DNA of 64,000 nucleotides, taken from the NCBI GenBank assembly GCA_036268875.1, contig DATATI010000066.1:124001-188000 (forward strand), given 5' to 3'. The notes under the pieces are model-generated. The model was not told where the DNA came from. It saw only the letters and a list, made by a program, of their open reading frames with translations, and did no database searches. Shown one piece after another: positions 9,809-18,879 of the stretch. Source of the DNA: Polyangia bacterium (lineage in GTDB: Bacteria > Myxococcota_A > Polyangia > Fen-1088). Made by a program: the position numbers and the translations under genes. Position 1 is the first letter of the stretch, and every line of letters starts with the position of its first letter.

Positions 9809-11137
9809 ATGAGGATGGTCGGCACCGCGGCCTTGGGCCTGCTCCTGGCCGCCGCTGCTTGCAGCGGGACAGACGAACCCACCGCCACGCTGACCAGCCT
9901 GACGCCCGCCCGCGCCTACACCGACACCGCCGTGCCCGCGGCGCTGCGGGGCGGGCCTTTCCGTCCGTCGTTCGCCGTCGACACGTCGTCAGGCAGCGCG
10001 CGCATCGACCTGACGGCCTTCGCCTGCTTGCTGTTGCCCACCGCCGCCGACGACGTCACTGCCGCCAGCACGGCCGAGGTCACCGCCTGGACCGATCCGA
10101 TGCAGCTTGATGTCAGCGTGCCGGCGAAATTGCCGGCCGGCTTTTACGACGTGCTGTTGCGCGAGCCCAACGGCCCGGCGGCGACCTTGAAGAAAGGCTT
10201 TCAATCACTGGGCCCCGACACCGACGCGCCCGAGGTGTCGCTGGACGCACCGCTTGGCGGCACGTTCGTGGTGGCGGGGACCCGCGTACCGGTCACCGTC
10301 AGCGCCAACGACGGCGACGGCCACCTGATCTCGCTGGGCTGGACGCTGACCTCGTTACATTTTTCAGCGCAGACGCACACCTGCCCGGCGCCCGCCGGCG
10401 CGTCGCACATCACCTGCGATGATGGCGCGCTGGTCTTGCCCGAGAGCACCAGCCTGCAAGATCAGATGATCCTGCGCGTCGACGCCCAGGACGACGCCGG
10501 CAACCTGGGCTCGCGCGAAGATCTCCTTTGGCTGGCCCAGGCCCCGGTGCTCACCTCGTTCGCGCCGGCCGTCGGGCCGTCGACGGGCATGACTCAGATC
10601 GTGGTGCGTGGGCAGGCCTTCGTGATGGCCACCCGCGTGCTGATCGACGGCGTGCCGATCAACCCCGCCGGCGGCATCTGGGAGAACGACACCACCATGC
10701 GCGGGTTCACCAACGCCCACGATCCCGGCGCGGCGCCGGTGGTGCTGGAGACGGGAAACCAGCAGGTGGTGGGACAGGCCTTCACCTTCGTGGCCGTACC
10801 GGTGATCCGGCAAATCACTCCCAACCAGGGCCCGTCGGCGGGTGGAACGGTGGTGACGATTGTCGGCAGCCACTTCGTGTGCGACCGTCCGGACGCGATG
10901 GGCACTCAATTCTCCGTCGGCGCGGGCGTGGTGCGCGTGCCCTTGACTGTCACCGATTGCGCGGGCATGAACCGGGTGGCGGCGATCATGCCAGGCTATA
11001 TGGTGCCGCCTGATGGCACCGGCACGGTGTCGCTGTTCGCGCTGGACGCCGCAGCCGGCGAATCAGAGTTGCCGGACGCCTTCACGTACGCGTCGCTGCC
11101 AGTGACGCCGCCGCCGATGCCCATACCCATGCGCTGA
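9809..11137 (+). CDS. Lipoprotein with two TIG/IPT domains
   Basis: A 442-aa protein. The signal MRMVGTAALGLLLAAAACSG ends in lipobox AAAC. A beta-rich N-terminal half with an Ig-like segment (GTFVVAGTRVPVTVSANDGD) is followed by two TIG domains: FAPAVGPSTGMTQIVVRGQA near residue 250, and ITPNQGPSAGGTVVTIVGSH near 335, the second closely matching the TIG consensus. TIG domains occur in extracellular binding and adhesion proteins. No enzyme motif was found. It is the first gene of a six-gene unit with two histidine kinases; its TGA overlaps the ATG of the kinase (TGATG), which argues for coupling. A sensory or surface role is inference. Confidence 0.75.
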   Translation: MRMVGTAALGLLLAAAACSGTDEPTATLTSLTPARAYTDTAVPAALRGGPFRPSFAVDTSSGSARIDLTAFACLLLPTAADDVTAASTAEVTAWTDPMQLDVSVPAKLPAGFYDVLLREPNGPAATLKKGFQSLGPDTDAPEVSLDAPLGGTFVVAGTRVPVTVSANDGDGHLISLGWTLTSLHFSAQTHTCPAPAGASHITCDDGALVLPESTSLQDQMILRVDAQDDAGNLGSREDLLWLAQAPVLTSFAPAVGPSTGMTQIVVRGQAFVMATRVLIDGVPINPAGGIWENDTTMRGFTNAHDPGAAPVVLETGNQQVVGQAFTFVAVPVIRQITPNQGPSAGGTVVTIVGSHFVCDRPDAMGTQFSVGAGVVRVPLTVTDCAGMNRVAAIMPGYMVPPDGTGTVSLFALDAAAGESELPDAFTYASLPVTPPPMPIPMR

Positions 11138-13044
11138 TGAAACTTTTCTCCAAGCTGACATTGTTGACCCTGGGCGTTTCGGCGGTGCCGGTGGGCATCG
11201 CCGGTTACTCGTCGCTGCGCATCGGGCAGAACGCCTTGCGAGGGGCGATCGAAGAGAACGAGCTGACAGTGGCCAAACAGGTGGCCGAATACACCGCTGG
11301 CGAGCTGAACAACCTCTTGTCGATCCTGCGCGTCGACGCGCACATCTTCGACCTCACGCGCGCCGGCCGCGAAGCGCCCACGCCGCAAGGCCTGCTGAAG
11401 TTCTTGCAGCTGGTCTATCACCAGAGCGACGACTTCTGCGCGGTGGCCATGTTCGACGAACGCGGCGGCGCCGTCGGACAGCCAGCGTTCATGGAGAATC
11501 CGGCTCAGTACGAAAGCTTTCGCAACCACGAACCGATGCGCCCCACCGACGTCGAAGCGGTGGGCTTGATGGCCCCGCTCGGCGAGGCGGCGCGCGGCGG
11601 GAGCGGCGTGGGCCCGGTTTTTCTGGGTGGTCCCAACCGGCTGCCCCACGTGGTGATCGCCGTGGCCTTCGATCCCAGCCTGGGCGGCGGCAAGCGGATC
11701 CTGGCCGCCGAGATCACCCTCAAGCGCCTCGGCGACTACGTGGCGGCCGCTTCCAGCCCCGACACCGACGTCAAGCTGCTGGACAGCCGTGGGCGCTTGA
11801 TCGCCGCCGGGAGCCACGGCGGCGTGGCCAGCCTGGATGTGGTGCGCATGCCGAACGGAAAAGAAGGCGAGCTGCCGCCCGCCGATTTCGTCGGCGAGTA
11901 CGAACCGAACGAACGCCGGGCCATCGGCGCCTTCGCCGCCGCCGGGCCTTCGGGGCTGGGCGTGGTCGTCGATCGCAGCGTGCGCGCCGCCCTGGCCCCG
12001 GTCGAACGGATCGCCCGCGCCACGCTGTTCTGGATCGGCATTTCAGTTTTGATCGGCTCGATCGTGGCCCGCAGCGTGGCCCGGCGGATCGCCCAGCGGG
12101 TGGAGAGCTTGTCGGCCGGCGCGCTGCAACTGGCCGCCGGCAAGCTGGACACGCGCATCGGCGAGACCAGCCGCGATGAACTGGGCGACCTGGCCCGCGC
12201 TTTCAACACCATGGCCGGATCGCTGGACAGCGCGCGCGGACAGATCCTGCAGCAGAACAAAGAGATCCTGGCCTGGAACCAGACCCTCGAGCGGCGGGTG
12301 GACGAAAAAGCCCGCGAATTGCGCCAGGCCCACGATCTGTTGCTGCGCTCGCGCTCGCTGGCGGCGGTGGGCGATCTGGGTTCCGGCGTGGCGCACGAGA
12401 TCAACAACCCGCTGGCCGGCGTCCTGGGAATGGCCCAGCTCATCCTCACCGATCTGACCGCAGATCATCCGATGCGCCCGATGATCGAAGACATCGAAGA
12501 ACAAGCCACGCGCATCCGCAAGGTGGTGTTCAATCTTCTGCGTTTTGCCCAGCGCGAGATGGGCGAGGACATGGTCGCCATCGACGTCACCCGGGTCCTG
12601 GACGACGCCATCGAGCTGTGCGGCCCCAGCGAGCTGGCCAGCTCGGGCGTGCAGATCATGCGTCGGTACGCCAAGCACACTCCGCTGGTGCGGGGCAGCG
12701 GAACCCGCCTGCAGGAAGCGTTCATGCAGCTCATCCAAAATGCCCGGTCGGCCATGCCCAAGGGCGGCACCATCGCCATCGAGACCAACGTCCCCGACGA
12801 CACGCTGGTGCGGGTGACCATCCGCGACACCGGCCGCGGCATCAACCCCGAGCACCTGCCGCGCATCTTTGATCCGTTCTTCACCACCAAGGGCGAGTGG
12901 GCCGGCACCGGAATGGGGCTGGCGGTCGTGCACAAGACGATCGAAGATCACGGGGGAGCCATCCAGGTGCAAAGCCAGGTCGGCACGGGAACCAACGTCA
13001 GCATGACCTTCCCGGTGAATGCGGTGAGGACCCGTCTGTCATGA
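11137..13044 (+). CDS. Membrane sensor histidine kinase (HAMP-HisKA-HATPase)
   Basis: A 635-aa protein. Helix 1 is at about residues 5-25. A periplasmic sensor region of about 260 residues follows, then helix 2 (LFWIGISVLIGSIVA) near 295-310, HAMP (RRIAQRVESLSAGALQLAAG), a coiled coil, HisKA with His420 in VAHEINNPLAG, an N-box with QNARSAM, and the G-boxes DTGRGINPEHLPRIF and GTGMGLAV. All catalytic boxes look intact. There is no receiver domain and no response regulator is encoded nearby. The signal is unknown; the adjoining TIG, FecR and Ig-like genes suggest an envelope or surface cue. Confidence 0.92.
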   Translation: MKLFSKLTLLTLGVSAVPVGIAGYSSLRIGQNALRGAIEENELTVAKQVAEYTAGELNNLLSILRVDAHIFDLTRAGREAPTPQGLLKFLQLVYHQSDDFCAVAMFDERGGAVGQPAFMENPAQYESFRNHEPMRPTDVEAVGLMAPLGEAARGGSGVGPVFLGGPNRLPHVVIAVAFDPSLGGGKRILAAEITLKRLGDYVAAASSPDTDVKLLDSRGRLIAAGSHGGVASLDVVRMPNGKEGELPPADFVGEYEPNERRAIGAFAAAGPSGLGVVVDRSVRAALAPVERIARATLFWIGISVLIGSIVARSVARRIAQRVESLSAGALQLAAGKLDTRIGETSRDELGDLARAFNTMAGSLDSARGQILQQNKEILAWNQTLERRVDEKARELRQAHDLLLRSRSLAAVGDLGSGVAHEINNPLAGVLGMAQLILTDLTADHPMRPMIEDIEEQATRIRKVVFNLLRFAQREMGEDMVAIDVTRVLDDAIELCGPSELASSGVQIMRRYAKHTPLVRGSGTRLQEAFMQLIQNARSAMPKGGTIAIETNVPDDTLVRVTIRDTGRGINPEHLPRIFDPFFTTKGEWAGTGMGLAVVHKTIEDHGGAIQVQSQVGTGTNVSMTFPVNAVRTRLS

Positions 13045-13997
13045 TCAAGCCGTCGTACAAGCGAACCGCCGGCTCGGTCGCGCTGGGCGTCAGCGTGCTG
13101 GCGCTGCTGTACGGCGCCACGCGGCTGTCGAGGCTGCTGTTCGAACGCCCCACCAGCGTGGCCACCGTGTCGCCCAGCCCCACCGGCACCGCGCGCACAG
13201 CGCCCGAGGCCACCGCCGAGGCGAACATCTTCCAGGTCATCGCCGCCGACGGCCAGGTCGACGCGTACCGCGACGGGCGCTGGGTCGCCGTGCAGAAAGG
13301 CGACCTGCTGAGCTTGCAGGACATCGTGCGCACCACGCCCGGCGCCAGCGCCGTCTTGCGCCTGGGCGCAGCGACGGAGATCGATCTGCGCGAGAAAGTC
13401 GAGATCCGCCTGGACAAGCTGACCGCCGCCGGCGCCATCGTCGATCTGCGACGAGGCAAGGTGGTGGCCCGGGTGGGCGCCAGCGGCGACAATCTGGAGA
13501 TCACCGCCCGCCAGACCCGTACGGTGAACGAAGGCCCGGCGCACTTCGTGGTGATGGCCGGCGAGAATGGCCGGGTGTCGGTGGCGTCGACCGGCGGGCG
13601 GGCGCGCTTCGCCGCCGGCGGCAAGACCGTCACGTTGACCGAAGGGACGCAAACCCGGGCCGAGGACCATCAAGCGCCCGACGACCCGGAGAAAATCCCC
13701 GAGGAAGTTTTGCTGACCGTGGTTTGGCCGGCCAGCGAACGCCACGGCGAGCAAGCGGCGTTGAAAGGTCGCGCGTCGGCGACGTCGCTGGTGACGGTGA
13801 ACGGGGACGCCGTTGCCGTCGGTGCCGACGGCGCCTTCGCCGCCACCGTGTCTTTGAAAGAAGGCGACAACCCGATCCAGGTCGCCGCCGAATCGCTGAC
13901 TGGCGGAACGCGGACCGCCAGCAAGACATTGATTCGACCATCGACTCGGCCGCCGAAGCTGGCGCCGGGGCGCGGGCCGCTTTGGAAGAAAAACTGA
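13041..13997 (+). CDS. FecR-domain membrane protein
   Basis: A 318-aa protein starting at ATG 13041, which overlaps the kinase stop (ATGA). One N-terminal helix (residues about 10-30) anchors it, with the rest in the periplasm. The FecR core runs from about 65: FQVIAADGQVDAYRDGRWVA, VQKGDLLSLQDIVRT, then SAVLRLGAATEIDL and GAIVDLRRGKVVARV. The C-terminal part looks like an Ig-type domain (ALKGRASATSLVTVNGDAVA and GDNPIQVAAESLTGG). FecR domains bind or relay signals in transmembrane regulation, but no ECF sigma factor or TonB receptor is nearby, so this is not the classical FecIR system. It lies between two histidine kinases. Confidence 0.8.
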   Translation: MIKPSYKRTAGSVALGVSVLALLYGATRLSRLLFERPTSVATVSPSPTGTARTAPEATAEANIFQVIAADGQVDAYRDGRWVAVQKGDLLSLQDIVRTTPGASAVLRLGAATEIDLREKVEIRLDKLTAAGAIVDLRRGKVVARVGASGDNLEITARQTRTVNEGPAHFVVMAGENGRVSVASTGGRARFAAGGKTVTLTEGTQTRAEDHQAPDDPEKIPEEVLLTVVWPASERHGEQAALKGRASATSLVTVNGDAVAVGADGAFAATVSLKEGDNPIQVAAESLTGGTRTASKTLIRPSTRPPKLAPGRGPLWKKN

Positions 13998-14007
13998 AAG
14001 GGGCTGG

Positions 14008-14826
14008 ATGAAAACACCACCACCTTCAACCGCCCCGCCGGCGGCGATGCCCGTCGCTGCCGTCTCGGCGGACGCCCTGGCAGCGGAGAACGCTCGCCTG
14101 CGCGAACTTTTGTCCGCCGCCGGCCGCCTGGCCGAGTTCGGCCGCTTCGCCGCCCAGCAGGTCCACGAACTGCGCCAGCCCTTGTTCGCCATTCGCGGCC
14201 TCGGCCAGTTGTTGCTGGAGAAAGACCACGTCGATCTGGAGGAGATCCTGGACTTCGCCCGCCACATCGTCGATCAGTCGGAACGTTTGACCGCTCTGGT
14301 GTCCGATCTGCGCCAGATGTCGGTGCCCGCGCCCCGCCACGGCAAGCGGCGCGCCGAGGTCGACGCCATCCTGGTGCGCGTGACGTCGCTGCTGGATTTT
14401 CGCCTGCGCAAGGGCGTCCGCCTGCGCACGCACATCGCCCCCGACGTGCCGCCGGTGGCCGCGGTGCCGCAGGCTTTGGAACAGATCTTCATCAACTTGT
14501 TCACCAACGCGCTCGACGCGGTGGCCGGCTTGCCGGCGGCGGTGATCCAGGTTCGCGCTCGCGGCTTGCCCGAACATCCGGGCCTGGTCGAAGTGGCCAT
14601 CGCCGACAACGGCGTGGGGGTGGCGAAGGCGGTGCGGGCGCGGCTGTTCGAAACGTTCTTCACCACCAAGGGCGAAGAACAAGGCACCGGCCTTGGCCTG
14701 GCGGTCAGCCGCGAGATCGCCCGCACCTACGGCGGCGAGCTCATGTTGCTGGAGGATCCCGGGCCCTGGGAAGAACCGGTGGTCACCGCGTTTTCGCTGA
14801 CCCTGCCGGTCCTGCAGGAATTCTAG
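14008..14826 (+). CDS. Soluble histidine kinase (HisKA-HATPase only)
   Basis: A 272-aa cytoplasmic protein with no membrane helix or sensor domain. After a short Pro/Ala-rich leader comes HisKA with His53 in QQVHELRQPLFAIRG. The ATPase half shows LFTNALDAVAG (N-box), IADNGVGVAKAVRARLFETFF (G1/F) and GTGLGLAVSREIA (G2). The kinase appears catalytically complete. Lacking input domains, it may depend on a partner such as the membrane kinase or FecR protein two genes upstream. It starts 11 bases after the FecR gene, with GAAAGGGG in that gap serving as a plausible ribosome binding site. Confidence 0.9.
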   Translation: MKTPPPSTAPPAAMPVAAVSADALAAENARLRELLSAAGRLAEFGRFAAQQVHELRQPLFAIRGLGQLLLEKDHVDLEEILDFARHIVDQSERLTALVSDLRQMSVPAPRHGKRRAEVDAILVRVTSLLDFRLRKGVRLRTHIAPDVPPVAAVPQALEQIFINLFTNALDAVAGLPAAVIQVRARGLPEHPGLVEVAIADNGVGVAKAVRARLFETFFTTKGEEQGTGLGLAVSREIARTYGGELMLLEDPGPWEEPVVTAFSLTLPVLQEF

Positions 14827-14837
14827 TCGCCGGCGGC

Positions 14838-16835
14838 ATGGCTTTCGTTCTTCCTCTGCTGATGGCCCTGGCGGCGCTGGCGGGCGGCGACGTCGACACG
14901 GTCACGCCAGGGCCCAGCGCCAGCTCGACGGCTGCAAGCGGCAGCGGCGCGCCTCACGTCACGGTGATCGCTGATCGGCAACAACTGACCCTGGGCAACG
15001 ACGACGGCGTCGGCCTGACCTTCGAGGTAAGCGGTTTTTCACCCGGCGCCAACGTGATCGTGCGCGGCGTGGCCAACGTCGGCCGCGTGGATCCCCCAAA
15101 GCCAGGATCAGCGCCGGGCCGCTTCGTCAGTCGTTACCTGACGCCGCAGGAGCAGTTTCCCCAGGTGGCGGTGATCGTCGTCGAAGCCCGCGCCGGCGAG
15201 CAAAGCGCCCGCGGCGTGATTCGCTTGCCCCTTTGCGCGCCGACGGAGATGCCGTTTCGCACCGATCCGCACGCCCAGGTCACCTTGCGCGTCGGCGATC
15301 GCCTGTTCGGCCCCACCAGCGCCGACGCCGGTGGCAAGGTCAAGCTACCGATCATCGTCCCGCCCGGCGTCGGCATCGGGCAGGCGCGCGCCGTCGACGG
15401 CAACGGCAACCTGAGCGAGACCATCGTCGATCTGCAGCCGACGGCCTACCCGCGCGCCGTCATCGTCGCCCCGCCGGCGCTGGTGGTGGGCACGCTGGTC
15501 GAGCTGTCCGTGTACGCCACCGAGCCGCGCGGCGAACCGACGCCGACCAAGCTGATCGCCTTGCGGCCGTCGCGCGGGGTGGCGCACGCCCTGGAACCCG
15601 GCCCGGGCGGCGAGGCGCGTTTCCTCTACGAAGCGCCCAGCGGCGTCGACGTGATCACCTTCGAAGCCAGCAAGTCGGGCGATCCCGCCGCTTCGTTCCA
15701 GCTGACCACCAACCTGCACGCCGGGCCGGCCAAGAAATTGACCCTGACCCCGTCGACCAACTGGCTGGTGATTGGCAGCGGGCAAGACGCGCGCGTCGGG
15801 GTGGCAGCGGAGGATCGTTTCGGCAATCCTGTCGCCTGCAACGCTGTCACCCTGACCAGCGCGGGCCAGAAACTTTCCGTGGACGTCTCCCAGACCGGAG
15901 ACGTCAGCGCGCTGGTGCGGGCGCCCGAGCGCTTTGGCGGGAAAGACGCCATCACCGTCGAAGCGGCGCTGGAAGACGCCCACGACTCCGTGGAGATCTT
16001 ACTGTCGGGCGGTCCGCCCGCCCATCTGACCGTCGATCTGGCCACGCCGTCGGTGGTGGCCGACGGTCGACGCGGGGTCGAGGTGCGGGTGAACGCCGTC
16101 GATCAAGCCGGCGCGCCCACGATGATCTCGGGGATGAGCTGGGAGATCAGCGGCGGACGCCTCAGCAACGTGCGCAAGCCGCGGGTGGGAACCACCATTG
16201 CCAACTTCGTTCCGCGCCGCGCCTCCACGCCACACGACGAGACCATCGCCGTGATGGCCAGCCAGGCCTTGCGCGCCTCGGCCACGGTGCGCATCGAACC
16301 ACCGCCACCGCGGGCGGTGGTCACGGCGCGGGCGGCGTTTTTTTCCAACCTGGGCAGCGCTTCAGGGCCGGCGGCGTTTCTGGACGCCGTGCGACCGCTG
16401 GCGGGAAAATGGGCCGCCGTCGACGTGGGGCTGTCGCTCGGTTACCTGCACGACGACATCACCACGCGGTCGGCGCCAGCGGTGAACGCGCAGGGCACCC
16501 GCGTGGAGATCGATCAATTTCCCTTGCTGGCCATCGGTCGCTATCGCCTGCCGATCGCCGGCGCCGACGTGCACGCGCGGGCGGGCATCGGCGCGTCGCT
16601 GGCCAGCACGCGGCTGACCCCACCAGCGGCGGACGGCGCGCCACCGGTCACCGCGCCCGCCCAGGCCCTGGCCCTGGAGATCGGCGGTGAGGCGGCTTTT
16701 CCGCTGGCGCCGGGACAGTTGATTGTTGGCCTGCGCTATCTGTGGATCGAGTTCGGCCACACGTCGCATCACGACGAAATTGGCGGCAACAGCGCGGGCC
16801 TGGTCGCCGACCTTGGGTATAGACTGTCGTTCTAG
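14838..16835 (+). CDS. Large exported protein with Ig-like repeats and C-terminal beta-barrel-like domain
   Basis: A 665-aa protein with a hydrophobic N-terminal signal (FVLPLLMALAALAGG). The middle contains bacterial Ig/invasin-type modules, seen in KKLTLTPSTNWLVIGSGQDA, RVGVAAEDRFGNPVACNAVT and LATPSVVADGRRGVEVRVNA (with VDQAGAP after). From about residue 495 the pattern changes to alternating strands (VGLSLGYLHDD, LLAIGRYRLPIAG, ARAGIGASLAST, LIVGLRYLWIEFG) ending in LGYRLSF; a terminal Phe is typical of outer-membrane barrels. It is therefore probably an outer-membrane protein displaying Ig-like domains, in the manner of an intimin/invasin but in the opposite domain order. No specific family recognised. 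Confidence 0.65.
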   Translation: MAFVLPLLMALAALAGGDVDTVTPGPSASSTAASGSGAPHVTVIADRQQLTLGNDDGVGLTFEVSGFSPGANVIVRGVANVGRVDPPKPGSAPGRFVSRYLTPQEQFPQVAVIVVEARAGEQSARGVIRLPLCAPTEMPFRTDPHAQVTLRVGDRLFGPTSADAGGKVKLPIIVPPGVGIGQARAVDGNGNLSETIVDLQPTAYPRAVIVAPPALVVGTLVELSVYATEPRGEPTPTKLIALRPSRGVAHALEPGPGGEARFLYEAPSGVDVITFEASKSGDPAASFQLTTNLHAGPAKKLTLTPSTNWLVIGSGQDARVGVAAEDRFGNPVACNAVTLTSAGQKLSVDVSQTGDVSALVRAPERFGGKDAITVEAALEDAHDSVEILLSGGPPAHLTVDLATPSVVADGRRGVEVRVNAVDQAGAPTMISGMSWEISGGRLSNVRKPRVGTTIANFVPRRASTPHDETIAVMASQALRASATVRIEPPPPRAVVTARAAFFSNLGSASGPAAFLDAVRPLAGKWAAVDVGLSLGYLHDDITTRSAPAVNAQGTRVEIDQFPLLAIGRYRLPIAGADVHARAGIGASLASTRLTPPAADGAPPVTAPAQALALEIGGEAAFPLAPGQLIVGLRYLWIEFGHTSHHDEIGGNSAGLVADLGYRLSF

Positions 16836-16837
16836 CG

Positions 16838-17668
16838 ATGTGGACCGCGATCGAAGATGGCTTCGTGGCCCAGCTGCCGGCGATTCCCCCAAGCCCGGTG
16901 GTGGTCAGCGTCCCGCACGCCGGCATCGCAACCGTTGGCTTCGAGAACGCGCTGGCGCCCGAGCTGGACGTGCGCTGCGACGCCGATCTTCACGTCGACC
17001 GTCTGTACCGCATCGGCGAGCCGTCCGCGCCGTCGGCATTCGTGGCCGCGCGGTTGTCGCGGTTCGTGTGCGATCTCAACCGCGATCCCGACGACGTGGG
17101 CCCAGGCGCCGTTCCGCTGCACCGCGATCCGCGCAACGCCGACGGCCGCGGGTTCATCTGGGCCGTCACCACCGCCGGGTCGCCGGCCCTGTCGCGCCCG
17201 CTGTCGCTGGAAGACTGGCGCGCCCGCACGTCGATCCACGCCGCCTATCACGACGCCATCACCCGCGCCCTCAACCGCGCGCGCGATCGCTTTGGCTTTG
17301 CTGTGCTGGTCGACGGCCATTCGATGCCGTCGCGCGGGCGTCAGGGCCACAAAGATCCCGGCCGCGAGCGCGCCGACGTCGTCCCCGGCGATCGCGACGG
17401 CAGCAGCTGTTCCCCGGCCCTGTCGCGGCTGGTAGGCGGCCACTTCGCCGAGCGCGGGTACCGCGTGGCCTTCAACGATCCCTACAAAGGCGGTTTCATC
17501 ACCACGCACCACGGCCGTCCAGCCGAACACATCCACGCCATCCAGATCGAACTGCGACGCGATCTCTATATGAACGAGTCGACGTACACCATCGTCGATG
17601 CGGGGTTTCAACGCCTGCGTTCAGCGATCGACGATCTGCTGGCGAAGTTGGAGACGTTCCAACCTTAG
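16838..17668 (+). CDS. N-formylglutamate amidohydrolase family protein
   Basis: A 276-aa protein. Family motifs are VVVSVPHAG near residue 24, DLHVDRLY, FVCDLNRDPDD, GFIWAV, YHDAITRALNRAR, FAVLVDGHSMPS with metal-binding Asp/His, DVVPGDRDGSS, and THHGRP followed by HIHAIQIELRRDLYMNE. Members hydrolyse N-formyl-L-glutamate to glutamate and formate in histidine degradation, but many homologues outside hut loci are uncharacterised. No hut genes are present, so the natural substrate is uncertain. It follows the Ig-like gene by two bases and is probably the last gene of that unit. Confidence 0.8.
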   Translation: MWTAIEDGFVAQLPAIPPSPVVVSVPHAGIATVGFENALAPELDVRCDADLHVDRLYRIGEPSAPSAFVAARLSRFVCDLNRDPDDVGPGAVPLHRDPRNADGRGFIWAVTTAGSPALSRPLSLEDWRARTSIHAAYHDAITRALNRARDRFGFAVLVDGHSMPSRGRQGHKDPGRERADVVPGDRDGSSCSPALSRLVGGHFAERGYRVAFNDPYKGGFITTHHGRPAEHIHAIQIELRRDLYMNESTYTIVDAGFQRLRSAIDDLLAKLETFQP

Positions 17669-17732
17669 CAAGAGCCGCGCACCGGACCGAATGGCGCCCA
17701 TCAACCGCGCAATCGGAAAGCGCGGCGCGAAC

Positions 17733-17750
17733 CCCGCCACGCTGGGCGGG
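17733..17750 (+). terminator. Hairpin between convergent genes, possible terminator
   Basis: CCCGCC and GGCGGG form a six-bp perfect stem with loop ACGCTG. It lies 64 bases after the amidohydrolase stop and four bases from the asd stop on the other strand. There is no T-tract on the plus strand, so termination is a suggestion from position and structure only. Confidence 0.4.
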
Positions 17751-17754
17751 CGTA

Positions 17755-18837
17755 CTAAGTAATGAACCCCTTCTTCGCCAAATATTCGCCGACCAGAATG
17801 GCGCCGCGCGCGGCGCCCATGCGGGTGTTGTGCGAGACCAAGAGGTACTTGAAGCCGTTGGCCAGCGCCGGGTCCTCCCGCAGGCGCCCCACCACCGTCG
17901 ACATGCCGCCCTCCTCGTCGCGATCCAATCTCACCTGCGGGCGGAACGGATCATCGCGCACCGTGATGAGGTGCTTGGGCGCCGAGGGCAGCGCCAGCTT
18001 CGCGAGCTCGGCGCCAAACGCGCGCCACACCGCCTTGACGTCGTCGAGACCCGCTGGCTTCTTCAGCTCGACGAAGACGGATTCGGTATGGCCTTCCATC
18101 ACGTTCACCCGCGTGCAGGTGCACGAGACGACGATCGGCGCCGGCGCGATCCCGTCGCTGCTCACCTTGCCCAGGATCTTTTGCGTCTCGCGCTCGACCT
18201 TTTCTTCTTCTTTCGGGATGTACGGGATGATGTTGTCCAGGATGTCCATCGCCGACACGCCCGGCGAACGCCCGGCGCCCGACAGGGCCTGCATGGACGT
18301 CATGAGCACCCGCGACACGCCGAAGGCGTCTTCCAGCGGCTTCAATGTCATGGCCAGACCCACGGTCGTGCAGTTCGGACCCGGCGTGATGAAACCCTTC
18401 CAGCCGCGGCGCTTGCGCTGCACGTCGATCAGCGCGGCGTGGTCCCAGTTCACGCCGGGGAGAAACACCGGCGTGTCGTTCTCATAACGAAACGCGCTGG
18501 CGGTCGAGATGACCGGAATGTGCGCGGCCAGGCGCGGCTCCATCTCGCGCGCCACGTCGGCTTCCACCGCCGAGAAGCACAGGCGCACGCCGTCGGCCGT
18601 CAGGTTGGCCGAGTCCTCGACGACGATGTCGGCGAACTCTGGAGCCAGGGGCTCGCTGCAGAACCACTTTGACGCTCCCTTGTCGTCGCGCACCGCTTGC
18701 GCGTAGGTCTTGCCGGCCGAGCGGCTGGACGCGGCCAGCTTCTTGATCTCGAACAGCGGGTGAGCAGACAGCGACGCCAAAAACTGCTGACCAGCAAGGC
18801 CAGTGGCCCCCACAACGGCAACGGGAATGCGCGACAT
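17755..18837 (-). CDS. asd: Aspartate-semialdehyde dehydrogenase, archaeal/fungal type
   Basis: A 360-aa enzyme of lysine, threonine and methionine synthesis that reduces aspartyl phosphate. The NADP-binding GATGLAGQQFL is at residues 10-20. The catalytic Cys is in PGPNCTTVGLAMTLKPL and the catalytic His in VMEGHTESVFVELKK. The motif SAMDILDNIIPYIPKEEEKV and the overall layout fit the archaeal/yeast-like branch rather than the usual Gram-negative one. GGAGG lies about ten bases before the ATG. It follows rlmB on the same strand after 42 bases and may be the last gene of proS-pyrF-rlmB-asd. Confidence 0.93.
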   Translation of the reverse strand: MSRIPVAVVGATGLAGQQFLASLSAHPLFEIKKLAASSRSAGKTYAQAVRDDKGASKWFCSEPLAPEFADIVVEDSANLTADGVRLCFSAVEADVAREMEPRLAAHIPVISTASAFRYENDTPVFLPGVNWDHAALIDVQRKRRGWKGFITPGPNCTTVGLAMTLKPLEDAFGVSRVLMTSMQALSGAGRSPGVSAMDILDNIIPYIPKEEEKVERETQKILGKVSSDGIAPAPIVVSCTCTRVNVMEGHTESVFVELKKPAGLDDVKAVWRAFGAELAKLALPSAPKHLITVRDDPFRPQVRLDRDEEGGMSTVVGRLREDPALANGFKYLLVSHNTRMGAARGAILVGEYLAKKGFIT

Positions 18838-18879
18838 GACTTATAGAACCTCCGGGCGCGGCACTTTAGCAGAAGTCGG

